Shown in pieces: positions 22,887-33,761 of a stretch of DNA of 64,000 nt. The notes beneath the pieces were generated by a model. That model did not search any database, had not been told where the DNA came from, and worked only from the letters and a program-made list of their open reading frames with translations. The position numbers and the translations under genes were made by a program. Numbering within the stretch: the stretch's first letter is position 1; the number at the start of each line of letters is the position of its first letter. This DNA is from Cladochytrium replicatum (lineage: Eukaryota; Chytridiomycota; Chytridiomycetes; Cladochytriales; Cladochytriaceae), in contig JAHLKD010000098.1 of assembly GCA_025526935.1 (NCBI GenBank), forward strand, positions 62,001-126,000. The letters run 5' to 3'.

Positions 22887-24051
22887 ATGAACACCCCAGA
22901 CAAGAACGACCCACACAACTCGCTCCCAAAGCAGCCATCCAGCACCAGCAGCAGCGGCAATGGATCACAATCCTTTCCGATCACCTTCCCACTCCAATCA
23001 TGTATCCTGTCAGGTCTGGGCATGGGCTATGCCCAACAACAACTGGCCCCACCTACACCACAGACCAACCTTCTCGTGTCACCTCAGGCAATGACACCGC
23101 ACCTGTCCCCGCCGACTCACTTCACACCCCCTCTTCTCGGGTTTACAATCACCCCCTCACCCCATGGCTTCCAACCCAACACGACCCCTCTTTTTGGTAC
23201 ATACCCGTCCTTCGACTCCCTTACACTCAGCACCCCGGCCGTCCCTATCCCGGCACTGGTATTCGAATCCCCTGTTCCGACTGACTCCTTCTCTGGACTC
23301 GGACTCACCGCACCTTATGATCCATATTCGCAACTTCTTCCTCTCGACATGGGAGGTTTCACTTTGACGCAAGGAGACCCTGCTGCCGCAGTGACTGGCC
23401 AAAACGTCACAGAGTTTGACTTCTTCGCCTCGTTGATGCACAACTCCACAACCACCACTGCGACGACGACAGCGGGATCAGTCGAGCCGCCGCCGGAAAC
23501 GCCCACGCCACAACTCACGATGTTCGACCAAATCCCCACGACCTTTGTCGAAGACGTTCTCGCCGAGCACCCAACCGGCTCCACCGCAACCACCCCCCGG
23601 GTCAAAATCTTCTTCTTCCTCGAGCACCTCCCCTTCCTCCCCTTCCTCGAACACGGACCACGATCCCGAAAACATGGTCTGCATGACCATGAGCCAGCTC
23701 CGGTCCCTGATCATCGCATCCCACAACGCCAACCGCGTTCTCGCAGCACCACCCCTAACCTGCACGTGCACGCACCACCTCCCACCACCACCCCCCGCCG
23801 CGGCAGTCGTCGTCGTCGGCCCGAAACGCGCCGCCCCGCGAAACTCTTCACATGCCCGCACCAGGGGCTGCACGCGCTCCTTCACCCGGCGGTTCAACTA
23901 TGAAACCCACCTGGAAACGCACTACCCGAAAAGGGAGAAGAAGTACGCGTGCGACGTCGGTGCGTGCTGCAAGGTGTTCTTCAGGTCGTACGAACTCAAG
24001 CGCCACTGCAAAGAGCCACGGCGTGGCTGCCGAGCCGAAGGGGTCGTGTAG
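22887..24051 (+). pseudogene. Two-finger C2H2 zinc-finger gene, frameshifted, copy 1
   Basis: From the ATG at 22887 a Pro/Ser/Thr-rich activator-like region (MNTPDKNDPHNSL...) runs about 230 residues. The frame then shifts at a C-run near 23,595 into a Ser-rich stretch containing MTMSQLRSLIIASHNANRVL. The finger region is split between frames at a G-run near 23,865: LFTCPHQG in one frame, CTRSFTRRFNYETHLETH in the other, together a C-x4-C-x12-H-x3-H finger. A second finger (YACDVGACCKVFFRSYELKRH) follows, but its last His is lost in this copy. A functional relative would be a sequence-specific DNA-binding regulator. Breaks at homopolymer runs could be assembly errors, but all three copies differ in their lesions, so decay is more likely. 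Confidence 0.75.
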
Positions 24052-24984
24052 GGCCGCGGCCGGGGGGTGTGGACCGCGAGCCGCCGGTTGCGGAGGTGAG
24101 GGGGTGGTGGAGGTGGTTTTTGGGCAATGGCAAGGTGAAGGTGGTGTTGGGCAAGGAGGAGGAGGAGGAGGATGGGGAGGAGCAGAGCGGGTCGGATTGG
24201 ACAGGGGATGAGTGATTTGTACGGCCACAGGGGTTACCCAACAACTGTGACAGAATGTATCTGTTTTTGTACGGCATCTTTTTCCTTTCTTCTCCAGGCC
24301 AAATTCTTAGCGATCGCACTTTTGGTTTCATTTCAACTTTGGCCGCTTCCTCATCCTAACCTGTCATTACTTGCTGTGTGCAAAAAACAACGGAACTTCG
24401 GGATTCCTTTTTCTTTTCGTTTTATTGTATCTCTTCTGCGCTATCGCTCGCTCTCTCCGATATTGGTTTTGCCCAAAATATAGCAGAGAACGTTCACAGT
24501 AGCTTGACTGCAACAATCGTTCTTTCGGATCAACCGTATTTTTTTGGGGGAGGTTATGATATTCATCAGCCAATCGCTGCAAAAACTTTTGTTGCGACAA
24601 TTGCTCGACAATTGCTCGACAATTGCTCAGACTTCATGTGTTTAACAACACAACCCACTACCCACTGTTCCGAGAAGCACACCTGTAGAATCATACCCCA
24701 CAAGTATGCACGCTTGCCTTTCAACTGGTCGTACTGTATTGGAAAAAGCAATTCGCCATCCAGATCCCTCAAGATCACTGTTTAAAATGCTCCCTAATGC
24801 AGTGATTGGACAAGGGATGTTGAATGATTTTCTGGCCATCTTGATCATCAGGGTTGTTTCGGGAAGACCAGCTTGCCACAACGTGCCTTGCTACCACCAC
24901 CGCCGGTCCTTTGATTTTGGTGTGGCAGGTTACTCCAGCCCTGTAAGATTTAAGGCATGCTGGTGATTTCTACCCACCAAAGAT

Positions 24985-25272
24985 TACTCTCACTGACGCC
25001 AGTTCCGCCCCCACCAACGCCTTCGCCAATCAGACAGTTCTTGGCGCTTACCAGCTATGTGTAAGCAAACAAAAAATGTTCCTATGATTCATTGTACATA
25101 CTATATTTGTGTTTTGGCCAAAGACGATCTCCGATCGTTGATCAACAGTGATATTATCCTCTTGGTCGAAGGGCAGATCAGTGAATGGCTGTGCGGAGTG
25201 AATGGCTGTGCGGACGCAACGGACTTGGATGGCGACAGGCTCTCTGTCATATTGAGGATGGCTGTGGTGTAA
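24985..25272 (+). CDS. Conserved unknown reading frame at the right of the segment, copy 1
   Basis: The frame reads PKITLTDASSAPTNAFANQT then VLGAYQL, a likely intron of about 65 bp (gtaagcaaac...ggccaaag), and DDLRSLINSDIILLVEGQIS then EWLCGVNGCADATDLDGDRL. It is present in all three segment copies and, diverged, at 380-560, where the changes leave the frame largely open. This favours past coding function on the plus strand. The family is not recognised. The upstream plus-strand stretch from 24,230 (for example MHACLSTGRTVLEKAI at 24,706) is conserved between copies but without motifs. Confidence 0.35.
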
Positions 25273-25930
25273 AGTGGGTTTGATGGGACGAGGAAATCAC
25301 TAACCTGCTTGGCTAAACTGTTCAGAATCATTATAATAGTGTGGTGGATCAACTTACGATAGTATTGGCAACTGGCGCACTTTCTTGGATGCAGTCATCA
25401 AGCGCCAACGCCTAGAACGGATTCAGAATGAAAGCGCCATGTTGAAAGGTGGAATGAGTCTTACCGTGATGAATCTTGAATTTGTTTGAACATTGGATCC
25501 CTCGGCATTGTTCTGCGTATGGTGTATGCTTCGCTCAACAAGTTGTTGGATCCATTTCGGCCATGAAATTTGCTGTACAAACCAAGTGTAACCTCAGAAT
25601 TCAGATCTACGGGAATATACACCAACATTGAAGGTCCAGTTGTTGTGATGGCGGTGTTCAGGAATCCATTGATAAAAATCGCCTTGCTGTGATATGATAT
25701 TAGGGATCTACACAAAAAATTTTAAGTACCCATGGATTGCCAACACTAAAAGCCATTACCAACACACAACTGCCTCCCATATTCATCAGTGAGATCCTGA
25801 TGTCGGCATTGTTGTTTCCAATTGCTAACAATATGATGTCCCAAATGTCGTTCAGTGCAAACTCGGTAGTGAGAAGTCGTAACAATCACACTTTGCACAA
25901 TCTGCTGATCAGAATATGGGTTCAGTGAAC

Positions 25931-26515
25931 TCATGACCACAGCTCCATTGAAAGTGGGCATGTTCGGGCTTCGGGTTTTGCTGATAAGTGTGATGGTGGT
26001 AGGTTGAACCCTGAGCCCAGATTTGCTGATGTTGGTCTCAGACGGTTCATATTGTTGCTCCTGTTGGAGCACAGCCACAATGCTGCTGATGTCAAATGTA
26101 TCCAATGGACACTGGTTGATCCTGTTAGTGCAGTGACATTTGTTGCGTTGGCTGGGATATGATCATCAACGTCAACGTCCACAGGGTTGTTGATTCTGGA
26201 TACTGGAATAGGATCCTCTGCTATAGCGAAGGATTCATCGCCGAACTCTTCAATCGGAAGCTCAATGCACTCGTCTGCTGGTTGCTCGATCATAAGCTGC
26301 TCGTTGATAGACGTATATTCTTCGATAAGTGTGATCGCATAAGGGGGGGAATCAAGCCCAGAGAAGTTGGCAACTGTATCGGATGTTTCACGTCTTTGCT
26401 GCAGTTTGAGCACCATGGTGATGTAGTTGATGTCAAATATCTCCTGCAGACAATAAGTTGATACAGTCGATGCAAGGACACCTGAACCAATTGAGTCCAT
26501 GTCACCTTGGATCAT
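25931..26515 (-). CDS. Hypothetical protein with internal duplication
   Basis: This is a 194-residue minus-strand frame. Its first part, FDINYITMVLKLQQRRETSD then TVANFSGLDSPPYAITLIEE, is echoed in the overlapping downstream reading (25,746-26,105) by FDISSIVAVLQQEQQYEPSE then TNISKSGLRVQPTTITLISK. This indicates an ancestral tandem repeat of about 140 residues, now split between frames by a small indel. The remainder is acidic and Thr/Ile-rich. No family recognised; it may be a decayed gene. It flanks segment copy 1 and is absent from copies 2 and 3. Confidence 0.3.
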   Translation of the reverse strand: MIQGDMDSIGSGVLASTVSTYCLQEIFDINYITMVLKLQQRRETSDTVANFSGLDSPPYAITLIEEYTSINEQLMIEQPADECIELPIEEFGDESFAIAEDPIPVSRINNPVDVDVDDHIPANATNVTALTGSTSVHWIHLTSAALWLCSNRSNNMNRLRPTSANLGSGFNLPPSHLSAKPEARTCPLSMELWS

Positions 26516-26534
26516 GTCGCATGCATCAAACCCT

Positions 26535-28542
26535 TTGTGACAGGTCGTGTTTTCCAGGCACCCACTGGGTCACTGATGGGTACGAAGGGAATACCTGGAC
26601 CCGAAGTGGTTGAAACCCGGACCCAAAGTGGTGGAAACCCGTACATGACTCTGACCCACCGGGTTTTTGCTGCCCAGGAGAGTATTGATTGAACTTGTGT
26701 TAGACCACAGATATTTACATGAACACTTTGTGTCTGTGTGGACAGTGTGTTATTTAGAAACACTATCGTAAAAAGAAACAAACAATCACAAGTTGATAGG
26801 TGGAACAGCCCAAATCAGAGTCTGTATCTGGTTCATATCGTCAAGTCCCATCCACCACTGGTTACGTCCTTTGCCAACCAGTCCTGATGAACCAATCAAT
26901 GTCGTCATTTGAAAGCATGAAATCCTTGGCTAAACCTGTCTTCCAAGGTTTCCAATCCACCTCAGGGAGCGTTATAGATGAAAGATTCCCGATGTATGCC
27001 GTCCAGAACCTTAGCCACTCAGAAGGATATCCATCCACTAATGCCCTGAACATGCGAGAGATGGAGGCAGACGTACTTTGCGAATTGATGTGCCATATCC
27101 AGTTTCCAAGCAAAATGTGCACCTTAAGAAGAGTGAGGCTGCTCCGAGAACTGCTACTTGAAGTTGATGTTCGGCTTGAGCGGTCATCAGATTCAACAAA
27201 TATGGGCCGTAAGAACTCATTTCGGGAGATGCCTACCTGGTTAACGCTGACGTACTTGATTGATGGTTGAAGAGACGGCAATTTAAGGTCATAAATAACC
27301 TCATTGATCTTATGCATCTGGAAGCAGATACCCTGGATGACCTCTTTCACCAAAAGGATAGCTGTACGACGGTGCTGCTGCAGGCTAAGCAATGCAAGGG
27401 AACTGGTTGGAGAACTGGTTCGATGTACCTTCGGAATTCTACCAATCCCCTTGATAGCCGACGATATGCTTATTAGGCCGCCTGTTGATGTTGGCGCCGC
27501 AGGTGCTGCAGCTTCTGAATGACCAGCCTGTCGTTTCAGAGCAGCAAGCTCTCCCTCCAGGGTGGTCACACGTGATTTCCATTGTGAAATCTCCTGGGAA
27601 GCCGCCTGCTTCTCTGTTTCCATTGCAGCTGTGATCTCCCTGAATCTTGCTAGCTCTTCGTGCTCGCCGTGCTGAATCAATGCACCCGCCCTGCCCAATT
27701 CATCAATGAGAGCCTTCTCTCGCACTTCTGCTGCGATGCGGGTCCTTCTCTCGTTCATTGCAGTCTCTTCAAGATCTTTTGTCATGTTCACCAGTCGTTC
27801 TGACTGTTTGAGGACCTGTTTTGTCCTTTCACGGTCCTCATCTGCTCATTTGATGGTCGCTTGGAACTCTTCAACCTTTGCAGTGACAGGTATTCCTCTG
27901 TAAATGCCGTACTTGTGTCCCTGCCGCCTGTAAAGTCCAGAAATGTTGTTTCCTTCTGAAAGGAAGAGCTTTTCAAGCACTCCATACAATAGGCGTTTGC
28001 TGCTGTTATGAACTCCGTTCGTCCACTGCATTCATCGTGAATTTCATTCAGGGCTTGACGAACTAGCTTGCTGTCAGAATCAAGTCGGTCGATCAACCCT
28101 TGAAGAACAAATCTTAGGCCGCATTCATCACGATTTGTTTGACAGTTGCTGATGAAGTCCTCCGAGTCATAGCTGTGGCCGCTTGCTTTGAATTTTCGAT
28201 ACCAAAGTCGTATGTCTGAAGCAGGACAGAGTCCGTCGATGCGCAAATAGTCAGCATCCCCTTTAGTACCCCACCACGTCGCGCTGGTTTCTTTGAAGGA
28301 ACTGTCGATTTGACATCAAGGCCTACTTCTGCTTCTTCTACTTCAGAACCCGATCCCAGAGATGTTTCAGGTGCAGTCACCGGTTCTGCACTTGATTCTC
28401 TTTCAGATGATGGTTTGGATTGTTTCAAAGCTCACTTCTTTGTAGTTCAAGGCATGGTGCTTGTAATGTTTGTGGTGGGTCAGGTACATTTGGTCAATGG
28501 ACCCGGATCTGACCCAAAAGACCCTAAACCCGCCGATCCTTA
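26535..28542 (-). mobile_element. ORF560 unit, copy 1 (degenerate left end, right hAT-like end)
   Basis: The left part (26,535-26,800) matches the left end seen at 62,443-62,760 but has lost its outermost bases. The coding part spans 26,800-28,440. The right part ends in ...gaccctaaacccgccgatcc-tta at 28,542, which is the same terminus as the hAT copies (33,761; 46,005; 56,674). The flanking 8 bp on the right are ttcaccac; no matching copy is visible on the left because that end is eroded. Confidence 0.65.
26800..28440 (-). pseudogene. ORF560 protein gene, broken copy 1
   Basis: Homologous along its whole length to the intact gene at 40172-41854, but inactivated. There is an in-frame CGA-to-TGA stop near 27,846 (ATIK-stop-ADEDRER), a 1-bp deletion near 27,930 (YRRQG preceded by SGL in place of FLDF), and a further frame change near 28,265. 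The C-terminal portion survives as a 309-residue open frame (26862-27791). The protein family is described at the intact copy. Confidence 0.85.
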
Positions 28543-28569
28543 TTCACCACTAAGGGGAGAATGATGTAA

Positions 28570-29455
28570 GTGTTTGCTCACCTGACAGAAATGATTATTA
28601 CCTTCTTGGATAATGTTTCAGCATTCGAAACATCTTGTTTTACTTTGTTGTCTTTTGTTTTCTTACTGTTCTACAATGTTTTCTTATTTGGAAAGAGCCA
28701 TACAACTACTTGGACTCGCGCATCACTTGTTCTTGGTCACCGCTTGGCCTCCAATATCGCCTGCAAGTCATAGGTACGTACACCAGACCTTTTCATTGAA
28801 TTTTGATATGAATCTTGGATATTCAGGACTTCTTTCCATTTCTTTGTTTTTTCCTGACAGCCCTTCAGTGATTGATGCAGTGTTAAATCTTCCGACAGCT
28901 TGATTAACCTCGAGCAACAGTAATCGAAGAATTGCTTCCCTCATCAGGTACAGGCTACAGCCATCGAGGAGCGTCTGAATTGGGACATCTCGGCAGATAC
29001 TTGATTTTCTGATATAATGTTTATTTTATCGTAGGACACTGAAGATATCGGATGAAATTGTAGGAGATCTGCACTTTCTTCTTGCTCGTCATTTGTTGAC
29101 TATTTATTTCCCGATTTTTTGCAAATTTTCAGCAGGAATTAAACACTCACATGCAAGTGCATTCTCCCAGCTTTCGACGCGACATTTTTCCAACCCAAAC
29201 CAAAATGAACGAAGGAAAGCCCGAAAAAAGGATGAAGCGCACTATTTCCCCGGAGATAAAGAGAGGAGACTTGAGGAAGCCAAAATGGACAGACTTTTGA
29301 ACCCTGAAGGTAATTGTGGCCAAGATCACAGGATAATGAGATCTCAATGTTAGAATCAACTTTCATCCTTCTCCACATCAGGGATCAAAATAGACGCTGC
29401 AACTGAGCAAAAGCCGTGGGGCTATGGGGCGAAACGTCCAAACAATCTGTTAGGG
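28570..29455. other. Intergenic, no supported gene
   Basis: There are short plus-strand frames at 28,613-28,903 and 29,093-29,353 without motifs. This sequence is not repeated elsewhere in the window as far as I can see. Confidence 0.35.
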
Positions 29456-29458
29456 TAC

Positions 29459-29920
29459 TAAGGATCGGCGGGTTTTAGGGTCTTTCAGGTCGGCATTGAC
29501 CAAATGTACCCGACCCGATTGCCGGGTTTTCATGAAAAATTTCCAGGTCGGATCCGGGTTGGGTATCGGGTCCAGTAGCAAAACCCTTCTCGGGTCAAGA
29601 ATCAGACCTGAGTAAACCAGATGTGATAGGGAAGCTAAAACGAAGCTATTGTTCTTTCTGTCCACGCAGACACTTTCCAAGAAGACGCAATATAACTTTT
29701 GTATGTATCAAACAATTTGCATCACAACAGACATCGAGGCATGTATTTTCTGTCCACCCGGACACTTTCTCAACTCATTGACGGTACTTCAGTGATCATC
29801 AAGTACAACTAACCTCTCTATCAATGTTTCTAGCAATACGATTCTGTCCACCCAGACGCTTTCCAAGAAGTCACAACAGAAGTTCTGTAACAAACAATTT
29901 CTACCACGACAGACCTCGAG
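29459..29920 (-). mobile_element. Detached hAT right end, inverted, beside hAT copy 1
   Basis: It begins TAAGGATCGGCGGGTTTTAG at 29,459 and matches the reverse complement of 33,290-33,761 (the right 470 bp of hAT copy 1) until it stops abruptly at 'agacctcgag'. At that point hAT copy 1 begins. It is therefore a truncated second hAT end placed head to head with the first, either a nested insertion followed by loss of the rest or a rearranged composite. The outer 8-bp flank is tagggtac. Confidence 0.75.
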
Positions 29921-32900
29921 TAAGGATCGGCGGGTTTTAGGGTCTTTCGGGTCGGGTCCGGGTCCATTGACTAAATGTACCCGACCCGAGTGCCGGGTTT
30001 TCATGGAAAATTTTCGGGTCGGATCCGGGTCGGGTATCGGGTCCAGTAGCAAAACCCTTCTCGGGTCAAAAGTCAGACCCGAGTAAAACCCGATGTGATA
30101 GAGAATCTAAAACGAAGCTATTGTTCTTTCTGTCCACGCAGACACTTTCCAAGAAGACGCAATATAAGTTTTGTATGTATCAAACAATTTTGCATCACAA
30201 CAGACATCGAGGCATGTATTTTCTGTCCACCCGGACACTTTCTCAACTCATTGACGTACTTCAGTTATCTCTACCCAATACAACTAACCTCTCTATCAAT
30301 GTTACTAGCAATAAGATTCTGTCCACCCGGACACTTTCTTAACTCATTGACGGTACTTGAGTGATCTCTATCAAGTACAACTAACATCTCTATCAATGTT
30401 ACTAGCAATAAGATTCTGTCCACCCGGACACTTTCTCAACTCATTGACGTACTTCAGTTATCTCTACCCAATACAACTAACCTCTCTATCAATGTTACTA
30501 GCAATACGATTCTGTCCACCCAGACACTTTCTCAACTCATTGACGGTACTTAAGTGATCCCTATCAAGTACAGCTAACCTCTCTAATAATGTTACTAGCA
30601 ATAAGATTCTGTCCACCCGGACACTTTCTCAACTCATTGACGGTACTTCACTGATACTTCACTGATCTCGATCAAGTACAACCAACCTCTCTTCAAATAC
30701 CACTTGTAATAGCATTCTGTCCAGGCAGTCGCTTTCTCAACTCCTGGACGGTACTTCAACAGATGAACAGTCTAAACAACAATTTATATTTAAAAGAGTG
30801 GGTTATCATCAGTTGCTTCCAACTCTAATACCACATCAAAATCCTCGCCAAAATTATGCACCTTTACAAAATCCTTACTAACATCACTTTTTGAATCTAG
30901 GGAATCATTTTTGAACGGTTCTTCAGCACTCAATTGATGCAACCAGTCATGACGGCACATCAACGCATTTATTGTTCTTGGAGCAAGGTGGTTGCGAGTT
31001 GCAGGTACCAAATCAACCCCGGCTGAAAACTTTCGTTCGACTGGAGCGCTTGTTGCTGGTATTCCTAAATAGTCCATTGCCATCTGGCTTAGGGCTGGAA
31101 AGTTCACACTTCCAATGGTCTTCCACCAGTCCATAATATTGATTGGCTTCCCATCAGAATCAATACCGCGGAGTACCTGATCGCCAAGATAGCGATCCAG
31201 CTCATCTTTTTCCTCAGGAATCTCTTCTTGCCAGATGAAAATGGATCTAATGGCTCTCAAGCGTTCAGCGTCAGTTTTTTTCTGTCTATCACCGGAAGCT
31301 CCACTCGAATCGTGTCAACGTTCTGGCGTGTTTCCAAAAACATCGGCACCACTGTTCTTGATTTTCCGTGACTTATACAATTCCTCCCAGACTTTTCGCA
31401 CTAGGGTGACCTGATCCCTTCCTACATCTTTCTCCCAAGCCTTTGAAAATCGATAATATTGATCCTTAAAACGAGGATCGAGTACCGTAGCAACTGCTAA
31501 ACACGGGCTCTTAGCGATTGAGTAATATATTCTCAGCTTATCTAGTGCATTTCGAAATGCTTTGGTGAAAGTTTCATCCAATTCTGCATCCTCTAGGTCC
31601 TCCAGTTGATCGATAAGATCGTTGTAAAATGGAATAACAAGCGGAAGTGTTGGATATCTAGACCCCTCGATTGCCTTTGATATAACCACGAAAACACTCA
31701 AACCATCCCAGATCTTCTGTAGGACCTCCCATTGCTTTGGATTTATTGACCAATCTTTCAAAGAATCTTCAATCCAGCATATTTTGTCCATTGCCTCTCG
31801 TAGCTGTAAGGCTCGTTTGACCATATAGAACGTGCTATTCCAGCAAGTTGTCACATCGATAATTGGTAATAGAGGAACCAGTTTCACAAATCGACACAAA
31901 TCAATAAATGAGCTTCGTCGTTTTGGGGAAGACCGGATTCCTCTGACTAGCCGTCGAAGAAGGTTTATGACATTAACGCCGGAGTTATCGTCATTTGCGA
32001 CTGTGTCCCCTGCGGGCGCGAATGAATCGATAAAATCCTTTGCTGCAAGATTGATAATGTGTGCCATACACCGCATGTGTTGAGTTTCTGCAGACCACGC
32101 AATATCCCTATCTTCCAAGAGCGTCTCCAGCTTAGCACTCATGGTAAAGTTGTTTGAACCGTTGTCGGTTGTAATGCACAATAACCTTCACCCGATAGCA
32201 TGCCAAATTCATCCAGACACTTGACAAGCTGACTAGCCATGGCGACGCCTTCATGCTTTCCAACCATCGGAATCATCTGCAGCAGCAAGTCCTGCGGCTC
32301 CCATTCTTTCGTGATGAAGTGGGCAGTAATTCCAAGAAAAGAAATCTGGTTCTTCGATGTCCAACAGTCAGCTGTTATTGATACTTTTGAAGGCGAACCA
32401 ACAATCAGACCTTTAATGAGCTCCTTCTGCCTATCGTAAAGATCCATCTCCTTTTGCTTCACTGCTTTTGCCGTCTTTGGTGTATAGTTTGGCTGAAAAG
32501 TCTTCAGCATGCTGACAAAGAACTCTTTCTCCACAACAGTAAAAGCCTGATTGTCTGCAGCAATCCAGTCCAAAATCGACCGCCACGCTACGTCTGGATT
32601 GAACACAAAGTTTTGCTCCTTCTCCTGCGAGCCGAAATTGAATGTCTGTTGTCCCTCGGGGACGATGTCCAACAGTCCAAGCGACCTGGCAATACTTCTA
32701 TGGTGGTTTTTCAGATGCCTGAGGAAGTTTTTTGTTGATCCCATCTTATCGACCTTCTGGCTCCACTTGCATTTCATAACCAAACATGTTCTCAGTCCAT
32801 TATCAACCTTATAGTAATCCTTTGCTACGCCGCCTTGACTACCTCTACAGTCCGGCATGCTATCAACATCTGCGTCTGATGAAAGCATTGATGGTTGAAC

Positions 32901-33761
32901 TGATCCAGCTGCAGGCTCCTGTCGCACTGAAGAGTCAGCAAAACTAACGTCGGCAGGAAGCTCTGGTGCATGCTGAGAAGCCAGGCCCAACTCGCTGGAG
33001 TCATTGGAAGAAGATGTGGAGCTCGGCTCTCGAGTGCTGTTGTTGCCACTGTGTCCTGATACACGTCTGCGTTTGTCCTGCATGCTGTTCCCCTCGCTGG
33101 ACGCCTCTGAAATTTGGGGGGCTGGCAGACTTCGCTTCCGTGTGTCAAGCGGATGACTGTCCACCAGTCTTTGGCTTGCGTCGGACGCTGCCTTACGCTT
33201 TGGTTTAACAAAGGCGGCGTCCATTTTTGCTGTGGTGTGGCTGGAACGTTACCGACTCTAAGTGTCCAGGTGCACAGAAAGCACAGCTCTCGAGGTCTGT
33301 TGTGGTAGAAATTGTTTGTTACAGAACTTCTGTTGTGACTTCTTGGAAAGCGTCTGGGTGGGACAGAATCGTATTGCTAGAAACATTGATAGAGAGGTTA
33401 GTTGTACTTGATGATCACTGAAGTACCGTCAATGAGTTGAGAAAGTGTCCGGGTGGACAGAAAATACATGCCTCGATGTCTGTTGTGATGCAAATTGTTT
33501 GATACATACAAAAGTTATATTGCGTCTTCTTGGAAAGTGTCTGCGTGGACAGAAAGAACAATAGCTTCGTTTTAGCTTCTCTATCACATCGGGTTTTACT
33601 CAGGTCTGACTTTTGACCCGAGAAGGGTTTTCCTACTGGACCCGATACCCGACCCAGACCCGACCCGAAAATTTTCCATGAAAACCCGGCACTCGGGTCG
33701 GGTGCATTTGGTCAATGGACCCGGACCCGACCCGAAAGACCCTAAAACCCGCCGATCCTTA
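29921..33761 (-). mobile_element. hAT DNA transposon, copy 1, both terminal inverted repeats present
   Basis: The left terminus is TAAGGATCGGCGGGTTTTAG at 29,921 and the right terminus is its reverse complement ending at 33,761. The terminal inverted repeats extend at least 100 bp and are built from GGGTC/CGGGT pentamers. Inside the left end a near-palindrome TGTCCACCCGGACA recurs at 30,224, 30,320, 30,417, 30,513 (one variant) and 30,610, spacing 96-97 bp, as expected for subterminal transposase-binding repeats. The transposase gene lies on the minus strand. The 8-bp flanks differ (acctcgag left, ggacctac right), so the two ends did not come from one simple insertion. The right flank is inside the copia relic. 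Confidence 0.85.
30790..33224 (-). pseudogene. hAT transposase, copy 1, inactivated
   Basis: The N-terminal frame (33224-32139) has a basic, Ser-rich leader, a BED-type zinc finger (C-x4-C ... HLKNHH at CLVMKCKW...KNFLRHLKNHH) and the first catalytic-Asp block DCWTSKNQISFLGITAHFI. The middle frame (32181-31315) has TTDNGSNNFTMSAKLE (second Asp), MRCMAHIINLAAKD and WNSTFYMVKRAL. The C-terminal frame (31260-30790) has the dimerisation block YLGIPATSAPVERKFSAG with the catalytic Glu. Lesions are a frameshift near 32,188 and a CGA-to-TGA stop near 31,314. An active version would cut and paste the element; this copy cannot. Confidence 0.9.

Larger units (their letters stand above)
20397..25745 (+). 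repeat. Repeated segment, copy 1 (about 5.35 kb)
   Basis: This stretch matches 34,643-40,066 in the same orientation and 51,002-46,006 in inverted orientation, with only small indels and scattered substitutions. The left border ('aatcattcatagtg') is exactly where a copia LTR ends in the other two copies. The right border ('attgccaaca') is exactly where the 560-residue-protein unit begins in copy 2. Copy 1 continues into unrelated sequence on both sides, so it preserves the uninterrupted arrangement. Contents from left: coiled-coil gene (-), kinase-exon relic (-), C2H2 relic (+), conserved unknown frame (+). Confidence 0.9.

Noticed and set aside
23265-23285. GTATTCGAATCCCC as a tRNA B-box
   Set aside because: It lies inside the C2H2 coding region, has no A-box at the right distance and no cloverleaf. 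No tRNA or rRNA gene was found in the window.
20397-25745. The repeated segment as a mobile element of its own
   Set aside because: Its apparent ends coincide with a copia LTR and an ORF560 insertion in the other copies and have no inverted or direct terminal repeats; segmental duplication is the simpler reading.
30224-30623. Evenly spaced repeats that resemble a CRISPR array
   Set aside because: The whole 96-97-bp unit is repeated, with no variable spacers, in a eukaryotic transposon end.
33735-33761. Telomere-like CCCTAAAACCC string at hAT right ends (also 28,520-28,535, 45,983, 56,653)
   Set aside because: It is a fixed part of the terminal inverted repeat, never tandem, and so not telomeric repeat.
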